Of a stretch of 64,000 nucleotides of DNA, positions 44,917 to 57,217 are shown one piece after another. Below the pieces are notes generated by a model. The model made no database searches and had not been told where the DNA came from. It saw only the letters and a program-made list of their open reading frames with translations. The stretch is from Gadus chalcogrammus. Taxonomy: Eukaryota; Chordata; Actinopteri; Gadiformes; Gadidae. The DNA is taken from contig NC_079418.1 of NCBI RefSeq assembly GCF_026213295.1, positions 7,011,561-7,075,560 of the forward strand. The letters run 5' to 3'. How positions within the stretch are numbered: position 1 is the stretch's first letter; the number at the start of each line of letters is the position of its first letter. A program made the position numbers and the translations under genes.

Positions 44917-45373
44917 TGTCAGGTTTCACCAAATGGCAGACGAAAACCCAATAGCACGACACGGGAAACCGTTCAGGTGAAGAAATAGTATTTATTCCTA
45001 GGGGCAGGCAACAGGGAAGGTCCAAGCAGGCAGGTCAATCCGGTAGGAGCAGGCAAAAGGAAGGTCCAAAGTCCAAAAGGGCAGGTCGATACACAGGCAG
45101 GCAGGTTCAGGATCAGGATCAGAAGACGCGGGAGAGCTAGGTTTACACACTAGACAATCTGGCAGGGAATGTTTGGGAGGAGAGGAGTGATATAGGGGGA
45201 GCACAGGTGACGGTGGTTGGTTAATTAGGAGAGATCAGGGTGGCAGGCAGGTGAATGGGAACAGCAGGTAATGCAGAGCAGGGGGGAGTGGCAGAGTCTG
45301 AAATGACATGTGTTAGTGTGGCAAAACAGGGAACAGACAAATGAAAAACTACAGCCTTGCTGAAGTTGTGACA
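44917..45373 (-). repeat. Gypsy 5' LTR
   Basis: 457 bases, TGTCAGGTTTCACC...TTGTGACA on plus; closely similar to 38386-38847. Confidence 0.93.
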
Positions 45374-45975
45374 TAGCAGGTTGTCAGAATTTAATATCAG
45401 AAGCCAACAGAGTTTGGACAGCCTACACTTGCCCAGCTGCATCACTACTCCGATTTAAGTGAAGGAGGATACGGCATCGTTAGCTACGTAAGGTTGGAGA
45501 ATAAAGGAACGAGGATCACGTGGCATTACTGCTTGGCAAAGCACGGGTAACACCAATAAAGCCGATCACCATTCCACGTTTGGAGCTTACTGCCGCAGTT
45601 CTTGCTGCTCATGTGGATAGATTTTTGAGAGCGGAGCTGCAGCTGCAGCTGGAAGACTCGTGCTTCTGGACGGATAGTACTTCAGTACTGAAGTACATAA
45701 GGAATGAGGACCGGCGCTTTCATACCTTTGTAGCAAACACGGTGACAACTATTAGAGATGCTACAAAGGTGTCACAGTGGAAGTATGTGAACACAAAAGA
45801 CAACCCAGCTGACGACGCATCCAGAGGTATGAAAGTCGAAGATCTACTGACTCGCAGCAGGTGGATTGAAGGGCCCAACTTTCTTTGGAAGCCAGAAAGG
45901 TATTGGCCAGAAAATATCATAGAAATCAGCATCCCACTGGACGACCCTGAAGTTAAGAAAGACTTCACGTGAATG
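45374..45975 (+). pseudogene. BEL RNase H
   Basis: Joins the RT frame ending WLKELS at 38385 to RLSEFNI. The core is open at 45520-45972: TIPRLELTAAVLAAHVDRFL, CFWTDSTSVLKYIRNEDRRF, TKDNPADDASRGM and RSRWIEGPNFLWKPE. Typical BEL/Pao RNase H and following spacer. The upstream 130 bases are frameshifted. Confidence 0.9.
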
Positions 45976-47444
45976 CTGTTATCACCAAGGAATCAACGAA
46001 TGCGACTGACCAACTAATTACATACTTCTCAGACTGTAGAAAGCTCAAGGTTGCAGTTGCCTGGTTCCAGAAGGTGCAAAATACCCTCTTGAAATTAAGC
46101 CGAAGGAGAAAGGAGCTGCAGGCCTCTGATGCAAACAACCAACCTGCTCATGTACAGTTGGAGATGAGGAAGGCAAGAGGTGCAGTTTGGGACCAGAGCA
46201 AAACGTCGGAGGATCTTGTGGAGGCAGAGATTGTGATTGTTCGCTTCGCTCAGCAGCAGCGGTTTAAGGCGGAAATTGAATAGTCAAGCATCCACTCATC
46301 CTCACTAAAGACCAGCATATTTCGACTCTTATTCTCAGGTATATCCACCAGCAACTGGGTCATAGTGGTAGAAACCACACACTATCCAAACTCAGGAGGA
46401 AATACTGGATCACAAAGGCTGCTTCAGCAATAAGAAAGGTCATAAATGATTGTTGGACGTGCAGACTCCACGCTGCAAGAGCAGGTGAACAAAAAATGGC
46501 AGACCTGCCTTTAGAAAGGACTTTGCCTGACCTACTCCTAAAGTGTTGGTGTAGACTTTTTTTGGACCTATCAAGGTGAAGAGAGGAAAAAGCCTCTGTA
46601 AACGCTACGGGGTGATTTTTACCTGTTTGGCAAGTAGAGCTGTGCACCTGGAGGTTGCAAACTCGCTGGATACTGATGCGTGCATTAATGCTTTGCGGCG
46701 CTTCATAAGTAGAAGAGGCCAAGTTTCTCATATGCTATCCGACAATGGTACCAATTTCGTTAGAGCAAATAGAGAACTGAAGGAGGCTCACGCTGCAATT
46801 AATCATGACCAGATTCAAAGATCTCTCATTCCATCAGGAGTGGACTGGAAATTCAATCCTCCAGGGGCATCTAATTTTGGCGGAATTTGGGAGCGCATGA
46901 TTCGTACAATAAGGCGTGTTCTCAAATCTGTATTGCACCAGCAGCAATTGGACGACGGCGGCCTCCACACGGTTCTCTGTGAAGGCCAGGCCAAAGTAAA
47001 TGACCGGCCCATCCCCCAGCTGTCCGAGGATCCCAATGATCTTGAACCTCTCACACCAAACCATATCCTCCTCCTGAAAGGAAAACCTGCATTACCACTT
47101 GGGCTGTTTGTGAAACAAGACCTGTATGCAAAGAGAAGGTGGAGACAGGTTCAGTATATATCAGATCTGTTCTGGACACGTGGGTTCAAGAGCACCTCCC
47201 TCTGCTGCAAGAACGGCACAAATGGAACAGAGAAAAAAGAAATGTTGTGCCAGGAGACATTGTCATATTAATGGATTCGGCTGCCCCTCGTGGCTCTTGG
47301 CTGCTCGGACGAGTAGTCGAGACCTTTCCCGACAAAAACGAGTTTGTACGGTCCGTTCGTCTTAAAACTAAGTTTAACACTGTGGTAAGACCAGTGACCA
47401 AATTGTGTCTTTTAAACGCAGCTCAAGATATCTGCAGTATCTAA
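45969..47444 (+). pseudogene. BEL integrase
   Basis: N-terminal spacer (FSDCRKLKVAVAWFQKV), a broken zinc-binding region (HQQLGHSGRNH-like, CWTCR, around 46350-46470, in shifted frames), then the core from 46576: GVIFTCLASRAVHLEVANSL, SDNGTNFVRANRELKEA and FNPPGASNFGGIWERMIRT (Glu). C-terminus after a frameshift near 47185: VVPGDIVILMDSAAPRGSWL and the FVRSVRLKT end. Confidence 0.9.
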
Positions 47445-47538
47445 GATAATGCAGTAATGCATGATGGGTATTAATGGCTCTTTGTTTGTTTTGGTTTAAT
47501 TGTTAACTCCATCTGTCACTTACATTTAGGGGCCGGAG

Positions 47539-47864
47539 TGTAAGAGCCATTTTCCTGTTTTCCATTTATGTTGTAATGTCTGTGTTGACCACTGAGTGGT
47601 GCTGCCGTATTGCGGGTACAGGTATAAAGGGGACGTCATTTGGGTTACCTCTGTTGTTTGACCCCGGAAGGGCATACGGTTTTTGACCGCTAGAAATACC
47701 AAGTACCACCAGTTGTTGTTATGTCACTGAGGATCTATATGAATGTATTCCGTATTCCCATGCAATTGGTGTCATGGTGAGAAAATAAACGGGTTGTAAA
47801 CCGGAGACGATCGCACGGATCAATCATTGCTTCACGCAGCTGCATAGTACTGGAAACATCAACA
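47539..47864 (+). repeat. BEL 3' LTR
   Basis: Starts TGTAAGAGCCATTTTCC after a purine tract. Contains TATAAAGG at about 47623 and AATAAA at 47784-47789. The right end (near ...CATCAACA) is approximate because no second LTR exists for comparison. Confidence 0.65.
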
Positions 47865-47878
47865 CAGGGCGTCAACCG

Positions 47879-49185
47879 GGGGGGTATACCACGAACCTTG
47901 CTGAACATACCCAGGCTTTCTTGGGAAAACCTGGCTCGACAGAGCTGCAACTCGCAATCAGAGTTAAATGGTACCACGAAGCTCACTTTTGATTCAATTA
48001 GTTGAACCAGGTTTTCCGCTTTAGGTTCAATGCCAATCACATAAAAGGGCCGTTTATCGCGTCATTTGACTCACCCTTACGCAAAATGAATATATATGAG
48101 TATTTCACCCAAGGCGAGCAGTGAAATATGATGAACTCCTACGAGGAATTCAAAGTTCAAATCACAGCCAAGGGGAACACGGTTGCCCATAATATGGCTA
48201 GGGTGGCGTGCTGGCAAAAAATAGCCGACCGTGTTAATTCGTAAGTGAAATGATTCTGCATATTGTCTAAAAAATATCATGCATCATCATGCGTTTTACC
48301 CCCATGAGTATTCATGTATTGGCAATGGACATAAATAATTGTCTTGCTAATCAAATGTGAAATGATTGAGGGTAAAATAATTGTGTCATTTTTTGTTGAA
48401 GGTAACATTATTTTGGAGGAGCCGCCGACAATCAATCTCCAATCAGAGGTATATAACTATCAAAGCAAAGTATCACGTATTCTTCTAAATGTATGATTTT
48501 TGGAAAGAATGTCTAGGTTTCCCTGATTCTTGCAGGAGACTCTGGACTATGGAGGTGTTTTTTTTTAACAATTCTCACAGCTATAATATGAATTTGTAGA
48601 ATAAAAAAATGCCTAGGCCTACCTAGCGGTTATATAAGGGATAATGGACAACACGGCACTTGACTATAAGTTAATGTACGTTGAACGTGCGGGGCCACCT
48701 TCGAACTTGAAACACAGACACACTGCGCAACAGTAAGTGCACGGCTTCTTTGTGTAGCATTGCCTACTTACGGTCCAACAAGGACGGTCAAATAACGAAT
48801 ACCCTCTGATGAGAATCTGTATCTCTCATAAAGAATATCGTCAGACAATGCCAAGGGATCGGTTCTGTCCCGAAAAACCCTCTATCTCCGGAGAGACGCC
48901 TGTACGCTAAGTGCGCCGTGGTCCACGGGAACACCCAAAAATGGTGACGCCATTGTCGGAGGAGGGGCTAGGCAGCTGCGCACACCGATTTAAGTAGCCG
49001 ATCTCCGGCTAGACTAAGCTGAAAAGCTGCTCCCGACCAGGTTTGGTTGCGAGCATAAGTCACCATGGTGATACAGCGACACTTAAAGAGATCGACTTTC
49101 GTGGTACAGCTAACCCAGGCTTTCAGCTCAACATACCTCGCTAACCCTCTAATCGAGCTTCGTAGTACAGGCCCCCGGTCACCCG
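47879..49185 (+). mobile_element. PIF/Harbinger remnant with Myb-like ORF
   Basis: Left end GGGGTATACCACGAACCTT; right end inverted GGGGGCCTGTACTACGAAGC, so the termini are related (TACNACGAA core). Internal mirrored words (ACCAGGTTT, AGCTCA) support one element. At 48128-48243 the frame YEEFKVQITAKGNTVAHNMA and CWQKIADRVNS resembles the Myb/SANT-like protein encoded by fish Harbinger elements; it ends at a stop or possible GTAAG donor. No transposase seen. Confidence 0.7.
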
Positions 49186-50039
49186 GGAGTCAAACCACTC
49201 GGAGCACACCCATTGGATGTGGCTCCTATAGTAACTTTAAAGGAATTTAATTGATATTTCTGACAAGAGATTTACAAGTGTTCCAATTGCATTTAACTGT
49301 TGTTAATCAATGTATGTGTATGTAATGTAACTGTCTTAAGGTACCACTTTTCTATTTGTTTACTTTTCTACAAACTTATATAAACAAGCCGGCATTTAGA
49401 ACTTATCTGATGGTCTGTGGTGTTATTTTGCTGTAATTACTGTGTTAACTTCTACTGCTCCCTACGTAACCTGGAGACTGGTCCTAATTCACTCTAACTT
49501 AACTACAGCTCGTAGTAAGTGCTACATTAGCATCTTCGTATAATTGATCTTGAGGGATATCGATTGCCTATGCCTCTTTCATTTAAACTCACCTTCAAAC
49601 TTTTGGAGTGGACTGAGGGGGAATGTTTCAAGGCCTCTGACATCAGAAGCTCCACCTCCTTCTCTTCCGGACCCAGCTTCCATTTCATGATCACCTCTGT
49701 AATAGGCTACTTGCACAAGTGATTCGCCGTTACACAGCTTCACGGCTTCCGGTCAAAGATGACGACGTTCTACACCGCCGTGTTCCAATACCCGTACTTC
49801 CATGAGTATACTTAAAGGAAGTATACTATCCCTGAGTACGAGTACGTTAATTTTTCAGATGTGAGTGCTGTTCCAAATCGAGTACTCCGTGGTGCACTAA
49901 CCGGAAATTACGATCACGACTGCCGCTGCAGCTCCTCCCCCGCAATAAACATCCCGCTTTGAACAACACATTCTCACTCCGAACGCGTCGATTTTTGACG
50001 AACGGTCAGTAACTTTGGCTTCAGTTTCGGACGCAAAAG
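49186..50039. other. Intergenic, repeat-like
   Basis: No gene. 49780-49930 (GTGTTCCAATACCCGTACTT...CAAATCGAGTACTCCGTGGT) has inverted-repeat character, perhaps a MITE end pair. The rest is unassigned. Confidence 0.4.
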
Positions 50040-50460
50040 GGTACCCTTGCGCTTCTTTTTTCGACGCATGGGGTTTTCAACTCCTTACAATGTAACCCCT
50101 TCACGGGGGACCCGATGGCTGCACATAGAGACGCTATGAGCATTCATCCCATTGGCTAACGGAGGACCTTGCGCTTCTTTTTTCGACGCAGGGGGTTTTC
50201 CACTCATTACAATGTAATCCCTCCACGGCAATATATGAAGCTATGAGCATTCATCCCATTGGCTAACGGAAGAGCCGATGGCTGCACATAGAGACGCTAT
50301 GAGCATTCATCCCATTGGCTAACGCAGGACAATGTGCTTCTTTTTTCGACGCAGGGGGTTTTCCCCTCATTGCAATGTAATCCCTCCACGGCAATGTATG
50401 AAGCTATGAGCATTCATTCATCCCATTGGCTAACGGAAGACCCGATGGCTGCACATTAAC
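50040..50460. repeat. Long-unit tandem repeat (~170 bp)
   Basis: Three partial copies with TTGCGCTTCTTTTTTCGACG, GGGGGTTTTC, CAATGTAATCCCTCCACGGC and GCATTCATCCCATTGGCTAA. Copy starts are near 50050, 50168 and 50330; unit length varies. Confidence 0.85.
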
Positions 50461-51117
50461 GGCGATTTTACAGTGAAATCTGTGACATTCCTCAACACAA
50501 CTACACCAACGTGTCCTTGTTAATTACACAACATGTGTGGGTTAGGTTTATGGGCATCAGTTGTCCTGTTTTGTGCTTTGATTGAGAGAAACAATCGTTT
50601 TTTTGATCAGTGCTGGGTAGCTGAGGTCGTTGCTATAGAGACCAAGACAGACAGAGCAACCCTTTCTCATCAAAATTACGTTCCCAGAGAACTATTCGGC
50701 ATTCTCAATTACGTTTGTCTAAAAAAACATATTTTGTCGTGATTACGTTTTATTGAACATATCGTAAATACGAATTTGTTCGGTTGTTGTCTGTATTCGT
50801 TTGTATTCGTTTGGTTGTCTGTATTTTTATGCACACCGAACTGGACCGCTGTCAAGGAAAGTGGATTTTTTGCCTGATTCACGTCTTTCTTAACACTCCG
50901 CAAGTAGTCCGATAATTTATCAACCCCAGTGTGTCCGGTTGCTAAGCAACGTAAACGTCTTTGGCAGACTATTTCTCTGCTGAACAACACTACGAATGGT
51001 AATTGTAAAAAAAACACACCGTGTGAAGATATTTTTTGGCATTAGTTTTATTAAGTCATCAACGAAATTCTTAATGATCAATTAGTCGATCATCGATTAA
51101 TCATGCCCATCCCTAAA
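50461..51117. mobile_element. hAT-like fragment
   Basis: The interior (about 50930-51045: GGTTGCTAAGCAACG, CAACACTACGAATGG) matches the hAT at 6439-7027. The right end, inverted, is TAGGGATGGGCATGATTAAT, hAT-like. The left end was not identified, so limits are approximate. Confidence 0.5.
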
Positions 51118-51690
51118 TGAGGAGTCTTTGAAGAAACAGATCACATAAGCTAAAAATTGGATGGACGGAGGCGTCCCGGAATCCGGGACGCCTTGGTGAA
51201 GCAACGTCTCGGTGAAAACGATGATGTTGGATTCCCGGTATTCAAAGCAGCTCTTTAGGTTGACACGAAGCTCATCCAACTTTGGTGTCAGCGATCGCAA
51301 GTTGCTGAGTATTATTGACGGCAGCGATAAAACTCAGTCTATTGACTCGCCGGCGGAGGCGTTCTCGCACACCTCCCCGTCTGCCTCGCTTGCGTTGTGG
51401 CCGTGTGCTGGTTTGTGTCGCTCGGATGGCTGCCCGTCGATGTTCTGGTGGTGTGGATTGGCGTGTTGTGGGTCGGAGGGAGAGTAAGGGCATGTTCACA
51501 GTCTACAAAGACTAGTCCCCATACGTCAGACATGCCCTCGGTCGTCCGCCGACGGACGCATATAGTGTGAACAAGGCGTAAGGCATCTCTGGAGTAGACG
51601 CGACATCCATATTCCCACTGCAGGTTCCCACTGCTGATAAAAATCCGGATCAGCAGTGCAATTAAAAAACTTGCTTCCATTGTTTAGGCT
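51118..51690 (-). mobile_element. CR1/Rex1-like LINE 5' fragment
   Basis: Minus-strand frame at 51110-51300 reads KLDELRVNLKSCFEYRESNI and IVFTETLLHQGVPD, the start of a CR1-type endonuclease (the ET motif). Upstream DNA at 51505-51600 matches 17640-17730. Deleted beyond the first endonuclease motifs. Confidence 0.65.
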
Positions 51691-51783
51691 CAGGCTACAA
51701 ACAATAGGGGATTATCACGCTTCCGGGTTCCATGGGCGGGATTTGTCTTCGTTGTGCATGAACACTTCCGGCGCAGTTCAACA

Positions 51784-52725
51784 ATGGCTGAAACAAAGGC
51801 TAGATGTAACTGCTTTGTTCCACTTTGTACATCTAACAAACAACGCCAACCATACTTAAGGTTTCATGGATTCCCGACTGAATTGAGTCTAAGGAAGTAG
51901 TGGATTCAAGCGGTTCGCCGGGATGAAGGGCCAAACTTAAAATAAAACAAGGTAGCACGTTTGTTTGTAGCCGGCACTTTAGGGAATCAGACTACACTAA
52001 CGCTACAGCTAGCAGGCTAGCAACCAACCAGGGTCATATGAAGCGACCAGTGGAACAACTGGGGACTGCCAAGAAGGGAGTCTGTTTATAAAAGAGCATC
52101 AACTCTCTTAGGCCATGACGTTCACCCAGCCCTTCCTCTGGAGCAACTGCTGCCGTGTGAAGAAGAGCCGATGGAGGAGATCGTAGCTTCGGTGGTGATG
52201 ACAGACCATGATTACGGTTCTGCTCCTAAACCAGGTTTGTCAGTGTGTTTGTTAGTGTTCTGAAATATTGGCATACTAGTACCCCATACTGTTCTTATAC
52301 CACCTACCTGACAGGATGTGCTACCTATGGTTTAATCAAAGAATGGGCTCTTAGTAGATTATACCGAGGAGGTAGGTCAACTTTTCAGAACACGGGTCTT
52401 ATTGATGTCCCAGCATTTGCCCAATACCACAATGTGAAAAGCCTCATCACAAGTGCAAACATTTTATATCTTACTTAATTAAGCAATTTCTTTAGAGGTC
52501 CAAACTACTTCCAATAACTACTTCAAATATGCAAGTCACAAAAAATCTGGGTCAGTTGTTTTAATTATTTTTCTCATCTCAAACAGGTGCACTGGATGCT
52601 GCTGCTGCACGCATACAGCAATTGGAATAAACAGTCAAGGAGCTGACAAGAGAGCTGTCACAGCTGCAAGTGGTTCAAGTGCCTTTTCACAGATTTTGTG
52701 TCTCAGACAAGGACATTTTTTTTTA
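51784..52725 (+). pseudogene. THAP-domain gene remnant
   Basis: From ATG 51784: MAETKARCNCFVPLCTSNKQ, with the CX4C pair of a THAP zinc finger, then LRFHGFP and, after an in-frame TAG near 51897 and a frameshift, FVCSRHFRESDY, the CX2H pair. This C2CH finger binds DNA in THAP proteins and in several transposases. Further on, after possible introns, 52588-52725 encodes a coiled-coil-like GALDAAAARIQQLE (stop) TVKELTRELSQLQ, as in fish transposon-derived THAP proteins. Probably a dead transposase gene; a decayed host THAP gene is the alternative. Confidence 0.75.
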
Positions 52726-52914
52726 CACCAGTTGATTTTTTTTGATTGATTTTGCATTGGTCACTAATAGCAAGGAATGCTGTCTGAGTCAGTTTTGGTG
52801 CTAAAAATATAAAAATAGTGATGAATATTCATGACATGCAAATGTCTCACCTCTGATTGGCTAACAGCACTGTCCATCATTGGAATAAACCCAATTAAAC
52901 TTCCAGAGCGACAG

Positions 52915-52916
<2 letters not shown>

Positions 52917-52958
<42 letters not shown>
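52917..52958. repeat. (GA)n at the 3' edge of the Tx1 LINE
   Basis: 21 GA units; on the LINE strand this is (TC)n immediately following the element's 3' end. Confidence 0.95.
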
Positions 52959-52962
<4 letters not shown>

Positions 52963-53086
52963 ATTTTAAAAGGACCTTTATTCCTAGTTCATTCTGTTTA
53001 CAGCTTAAGTTTCGCTATTATCAAACAAAATTACATCAAAGCAAATTCATACAAAAACTCAAACCAGAAAAACTAAGGGAAATAGA

Positions 53087-56000
53087 TCAGAAATGTAGAA
53101 ACAAAGCGTTCTCTCTGACTGAACAAAGCACATTTCGCACACCCCAAATTGTCAGTCTGTAAAACTCAAACTCCACCCTGAGCCGAGCTGCCAGCAGCCC
53201 GGTCAGCATCATTACCACGTCCTCTGACCCTGCACCCCTCACACGATTTTTCCTTGTTTTCCAAATAGCTAATTTGGCCAGACCTAGTAGTGTGGACCAT
53301 AGATAAAAAGACAAAAAGAAAAAAGTTCTCCTAAGCCCTGAAACCATGACTTGAATTGTCTGAATAGTCTAGCCAGTCTGGAACACTGAATAAATAGATG
53401 GTATATTGTATCTGTCTGTGAGCAGAAAGGACAGTCGTCCCCTGTACCAGGTTCGAGGTGCACCAGATACCTGTATGTAGCTATGTCCCCATGTACAGTC
53501 CTCCACTGGAGGTCGCCTGTCCTTTTGTCAACAGGGGGTTTGTACAGGGACCGCCAACAGCCCTTCGGGGATGATCCATTGCCAAAAAACTCGGTCCACC
53601 TCGACATTTCACCCCCACCAGGGAGCGTAAGTTTGCAACCTTCACGCTGATATGATACATCGCTTTTTTCTCCAGAGACTCAAAGTCTCCCAACTCTGGG
53701 GTCTTTAGAGACAGCAGGATGTCCTCCTCATCCTGCCACTGTCCCACAGCAGGAGAGACAATCAGGGAAGGAAAGACATACTCATACTCATCATCCCATT
53801 GATCAGATATAGTGCGGTCTTCAGCGAACGCTGTGAGGACTTCTGGCAGGGAAGCACAAACCTCCTCCACCAACCTGCACAGCAGTCCATTAGATCTGAT
53901 GTTCGTCCGTTCAGCCAGATGAGGGATGGAGGTCTTCATAAGATGACCCAGCTTAAAGCAGCCAGCCTCTCTCAGTCTGGACCTCAGGCTGACAGAACAC
54001 AGAACCTAAGAAGTAATGAAATTGTACCCAAACAGGGGCTCCTCAAAAAGCCACATCCCTGGTGTAATCACGGCTTCCCGATGGTATGTAAAAACCTGCC
54101 ACGCCTGTACCACAGACTGGTAAAAAGGTGTCAGCCCAGTTAGATCTGTGGACTGGGGCCGAAGGAGGTACAAGTGTTTATCATACCCCAAACGTCCAGC
54201 CCTCCTCAGCAGCAAACAGGCAGTATCCATCCATGGCAGGCCAAACCTGTAAAGCCATCTTTGAACTGTCTGCAGCCTGAAGGCTATGATGCACGCTGCA
54301 ATGCCCACCAGACCTTGTCCTCCTTCCTGCACCGGCAGGTACTGTATCGCTGATCTCAGCCAGTGTAGCCCTGACCAGAAAAAGTCCACAGCTGCCCTCT
54401 GAATTCCTTCGATCAGCCCCCTTGGTGGAGGTAAAACTATCAGCCTGTGCCAAAGGGTCGAGGCAACCAAGTTATTGACAATCAGAACCCTCCCCCTGTA
54501 GGAAAGCTCAGGTAGCAACCATTTCCATTTAGACAGTCTGGCACACACTCTCTCCATAACACCCTCCCAGTTCTTCCTATAAAACTCATCTGATCCCAAA
54601 AAAACACCCAAAACTTTCATGCCCTGCTTTCCCCAGCTGAGGTTTCCTGGTAACTTTGGCATTACCTTGTCTGCCCACTGACCAACCTGCAAAGCTTGAC
54701 TTTTGCTGAAGATGCCCTTCCATATATCTCAAGACTATCACCCAGGAACACGACATCTCTCTCATCTCTGACAATTACATTGATGTCATCAGCATAAGCA
54801 GACACCACCAACGAGGGCCGCTGAGGCAACCCTGGTAACATAAGCCCTGACAGCCTGGATCTTAACCTATTCAGAAGAGGCTCAATAGCCAAAGAGTATA
54901 GCTGTCCAGAGATAGGACATCCCTGTCTAATGCCTCTCTGAACCTGTACTGGACAGCTCAGCCCACCACCCACTTTCACCAAACAAAAAGCTACCTTATA
55001 TAACAAACCCAGCAGTGCCACAAAACCTTCTCCAAAACCAAAAGCTCTTAAAGTGGAAAAAAGAAAACCATGGTCAACCCTATCAAACGCTTTCTCTTGA
55101 TCTAATGAAATAATACCAACATCAATACTGTACAATTTACAAACATCAAGTAAGTCTCTCCTAAGAAAGATATTGTCCATAATAGATCTGTCTGATACAC
55201 AATATGACTGGTCTCTGTGGATTATTAGTTCCAGAAAATCTTTAAGCCTGTTGGCAAGCACTTTTGAAAAAAGTTTGTAGTCCGTGCATAACAAGGCCAC
55301 TGGTCTCCAGTTCTTGAGTACAGCCAAATCTCCTTTTTTGGGTAACAGCGAAAGAACCTCCCGCCGACAGGATGCCGGTAACAGTCCTGTCTGTGAACAT
55401 TCCTGCAGCACCTCCCACAGGTCGGCTCCCAAACACTTCCAGAAGTGCTCATAAAAATCTGCGGGCAGTCCGTCCAGCCCAGGAGCTCTACCAGGAGCCA
55501 TCTAAACCACAGCAGCAGTGAGCTCCTCCAGGGAGATGTTGGCATCCAGGACAGCATTCTCCTCGGAGCTCAGCTGAGGAAGCCCCTTCAGCAGCTCGTC
55601 CGCACACTCTCTGTTACAGTCCTCCTTCCTGAAGAGGGCGCTGTAGAACTCAACGGCATGCTGCCTCATCTCGCCCGGGTCAGTCGTTACCGTACCATCA
55701 GGGAGGCGGAGACAGACCATTTGTTTGGTCCGAGAGACAGACTTCTCCAGGTTAAAAAAGAAAGAGGTGGGAGCATCCATGTCTCTAACACTGGTAAACC
55801 TTGACCTGACCAAAGCGCCTTTAACTCTCTCACGTAAAAAATAACCTAATTCTTGTTTCTTTTGTTGAAGCCTGTCACTGTCCGTGCTGCTGTGAGTGAG
55901 CAGACTGTTCTCCAAACCCCTGATCTCTTCCTCTAGATCCCGAATTACCCTTTTGACTATCACTGTGGAATGACTTGTTTATTGCTGACAGAAAATTTGT

Positions 56001-56972
56001 ATATGTGCCTTACCCACTTCCCACCACTGACTTAGGGACTCAAATTCCCTCTTCCTTTCTCTCCAAATTCCCCAGAAAGTCTCAAATTTCTGACAGAAGT
56101 CACTGTCCTGAAGCAGCCTAACATTAAAGTGCCAGTATGAGCTGTATTTAGTGGTTGGTGAGATATGAAAATCTAACGTGACCAAGTGGTGGTCAGTGAA
56201 ACCTACCGGGTAAATGTAGCTGTTCAATAACCTGTTGTTAAAACCTTGTGACATGTAAACCCTATCCAGCCTGGCTGCTCTCACGTTCCCATCTGACACC
56301 TTAACCCATGTGTGCTGCCTAACCTGGGGATGTTTGACCCTCCATACATCTACTACACCTGACTCTGAAATTACCTGTGATAAAATGGTGGATGACTGTA
56401 AATGGGGTTCCTCTCCTGTTCTATCCAGTGTAAAATCGGTAGTGCAATTCCAATCTCCACCCATCACTACACAATGGCTCTGATCACACTGCTTTAAAAA
56501 ATCATTTATTTTCCTAAAGATATCCGATCTGTCTGATCCCTGATTCGGAGCATAGATGTTAATGAAACAAAAAGATATGTCCTGTATTTCTACTCTGACC
56601 ACCAAAGCCCTGCCTGTCACTATATCTCTGTGGTGGAGATGACATTAACATCAAGCCCTGGAGAAAAGAGAATGGCTACACCAGCAGAGAAGTTAGTACC
56701 ATGAGTGAGAACATACTGGCCCTTCCACCACAAATCCCAGTCTATCTCATTATCTTTGTCGCTGTGCGTTTCCTGCAGGAAAACTATGTCTAATCTTCTC
56801 TGTTGGACCATTTCTGAAATAACTGCCCTCTTCTGTCGATCCAGCCCAGGCGCCCACAATTAATATTTAAAGAGCCGACCCTTACCTTATACATAGAGGA
56901 CTGAGAGAGAGAGATAATATATACAGGTAGAGGAAACGAGAGGAAGATCACCCAGTGCAACACATTCATCAT
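53087..56972 (-). pseudogene. Tx1 LINE ORF2: endonuclease-reverse transcriptase
   Basis: Endonuclease: VRVGSLNINCGR, LDIVFLQETHSD, VVMGGDWNCTTDF, AARLDRVY and GFTDHHLVTLDFH; all expected catalytic words are present, with frame breaks near 56860 and 56625 and another near 55975. RT: GRAPGLDGLPADFYEHFW, SLDQEKAFDRVDH, GIRQGCPISGQLYSLAIEPL and SAYADDINVIV. C-terminal side: VLGVFLGSDEFYRKNW, SYRGRVLIVNNLVAS, and the terminal CPFCSQTDTIYHLFIQC zinc finger near 53430. Further frame breaks near 55500, 54680, 54005 and 53590. Confidence 0.92.
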
Positions 56973-57217
56973 GACCTTACTTATTTATTCTTAACCTTTT
57001 TAAACCTTTCCCTCTAGTCTTGATCGTCTTCCTTAGACTTGTCATGTGTTTTTTTAACCAGAAACGTTTATTTTCATCCAACATATCAGCACCAACTACT
57101 TCCTGCAAGGTTACCACACTCTTAATGAATCTTTCTGCATCTGTAAAAAACTAAGATACTTTCCCAAAGGTTTCATCCAGGAAAACATTTATTTCCTCCA
57201 GCGTGTACAGATCTCCA

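Larger units (their letters stand above)
38386..45373 (-). mobile_element. Chromodomain Ty3/gypsy retrotransposon
   Basis: LTRs at 44917-45373 (5') and 38386-38847 (3'), bounded by a 5-bp TSD TAGCA (38381-38385 and 45374-45378). A purine tract (AGAGGGGAGGGTTC on minus) precedes the 3' LTR. It carries gag, protease, RT-RNase H, integrase and chromodomain on the minus strand and is itself interrupted at 41940-43732. Frameshifts are few, so it is younger than the BEL host. Confidence 0.95.
22521..47864 (+). mobile_element. BEL/Pao LTR retrotransposon hosting nested insertions
   Basis: Own sequence: 22521-23013, 27753-28246, 36260-38385 and 45374-47864. Gag, zinc knuckles, protease, RT, RNase H and integrase follow in the normal BEL order once the insertions are removed. 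A 3' LTR starts at 47539 after a purine-rich GGGGCCGGAG tract. No 5' LTR was found: the left side ends at a CR1-like LINE. Many stops and frameshifts show it is dead. Confidence 0.88.
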
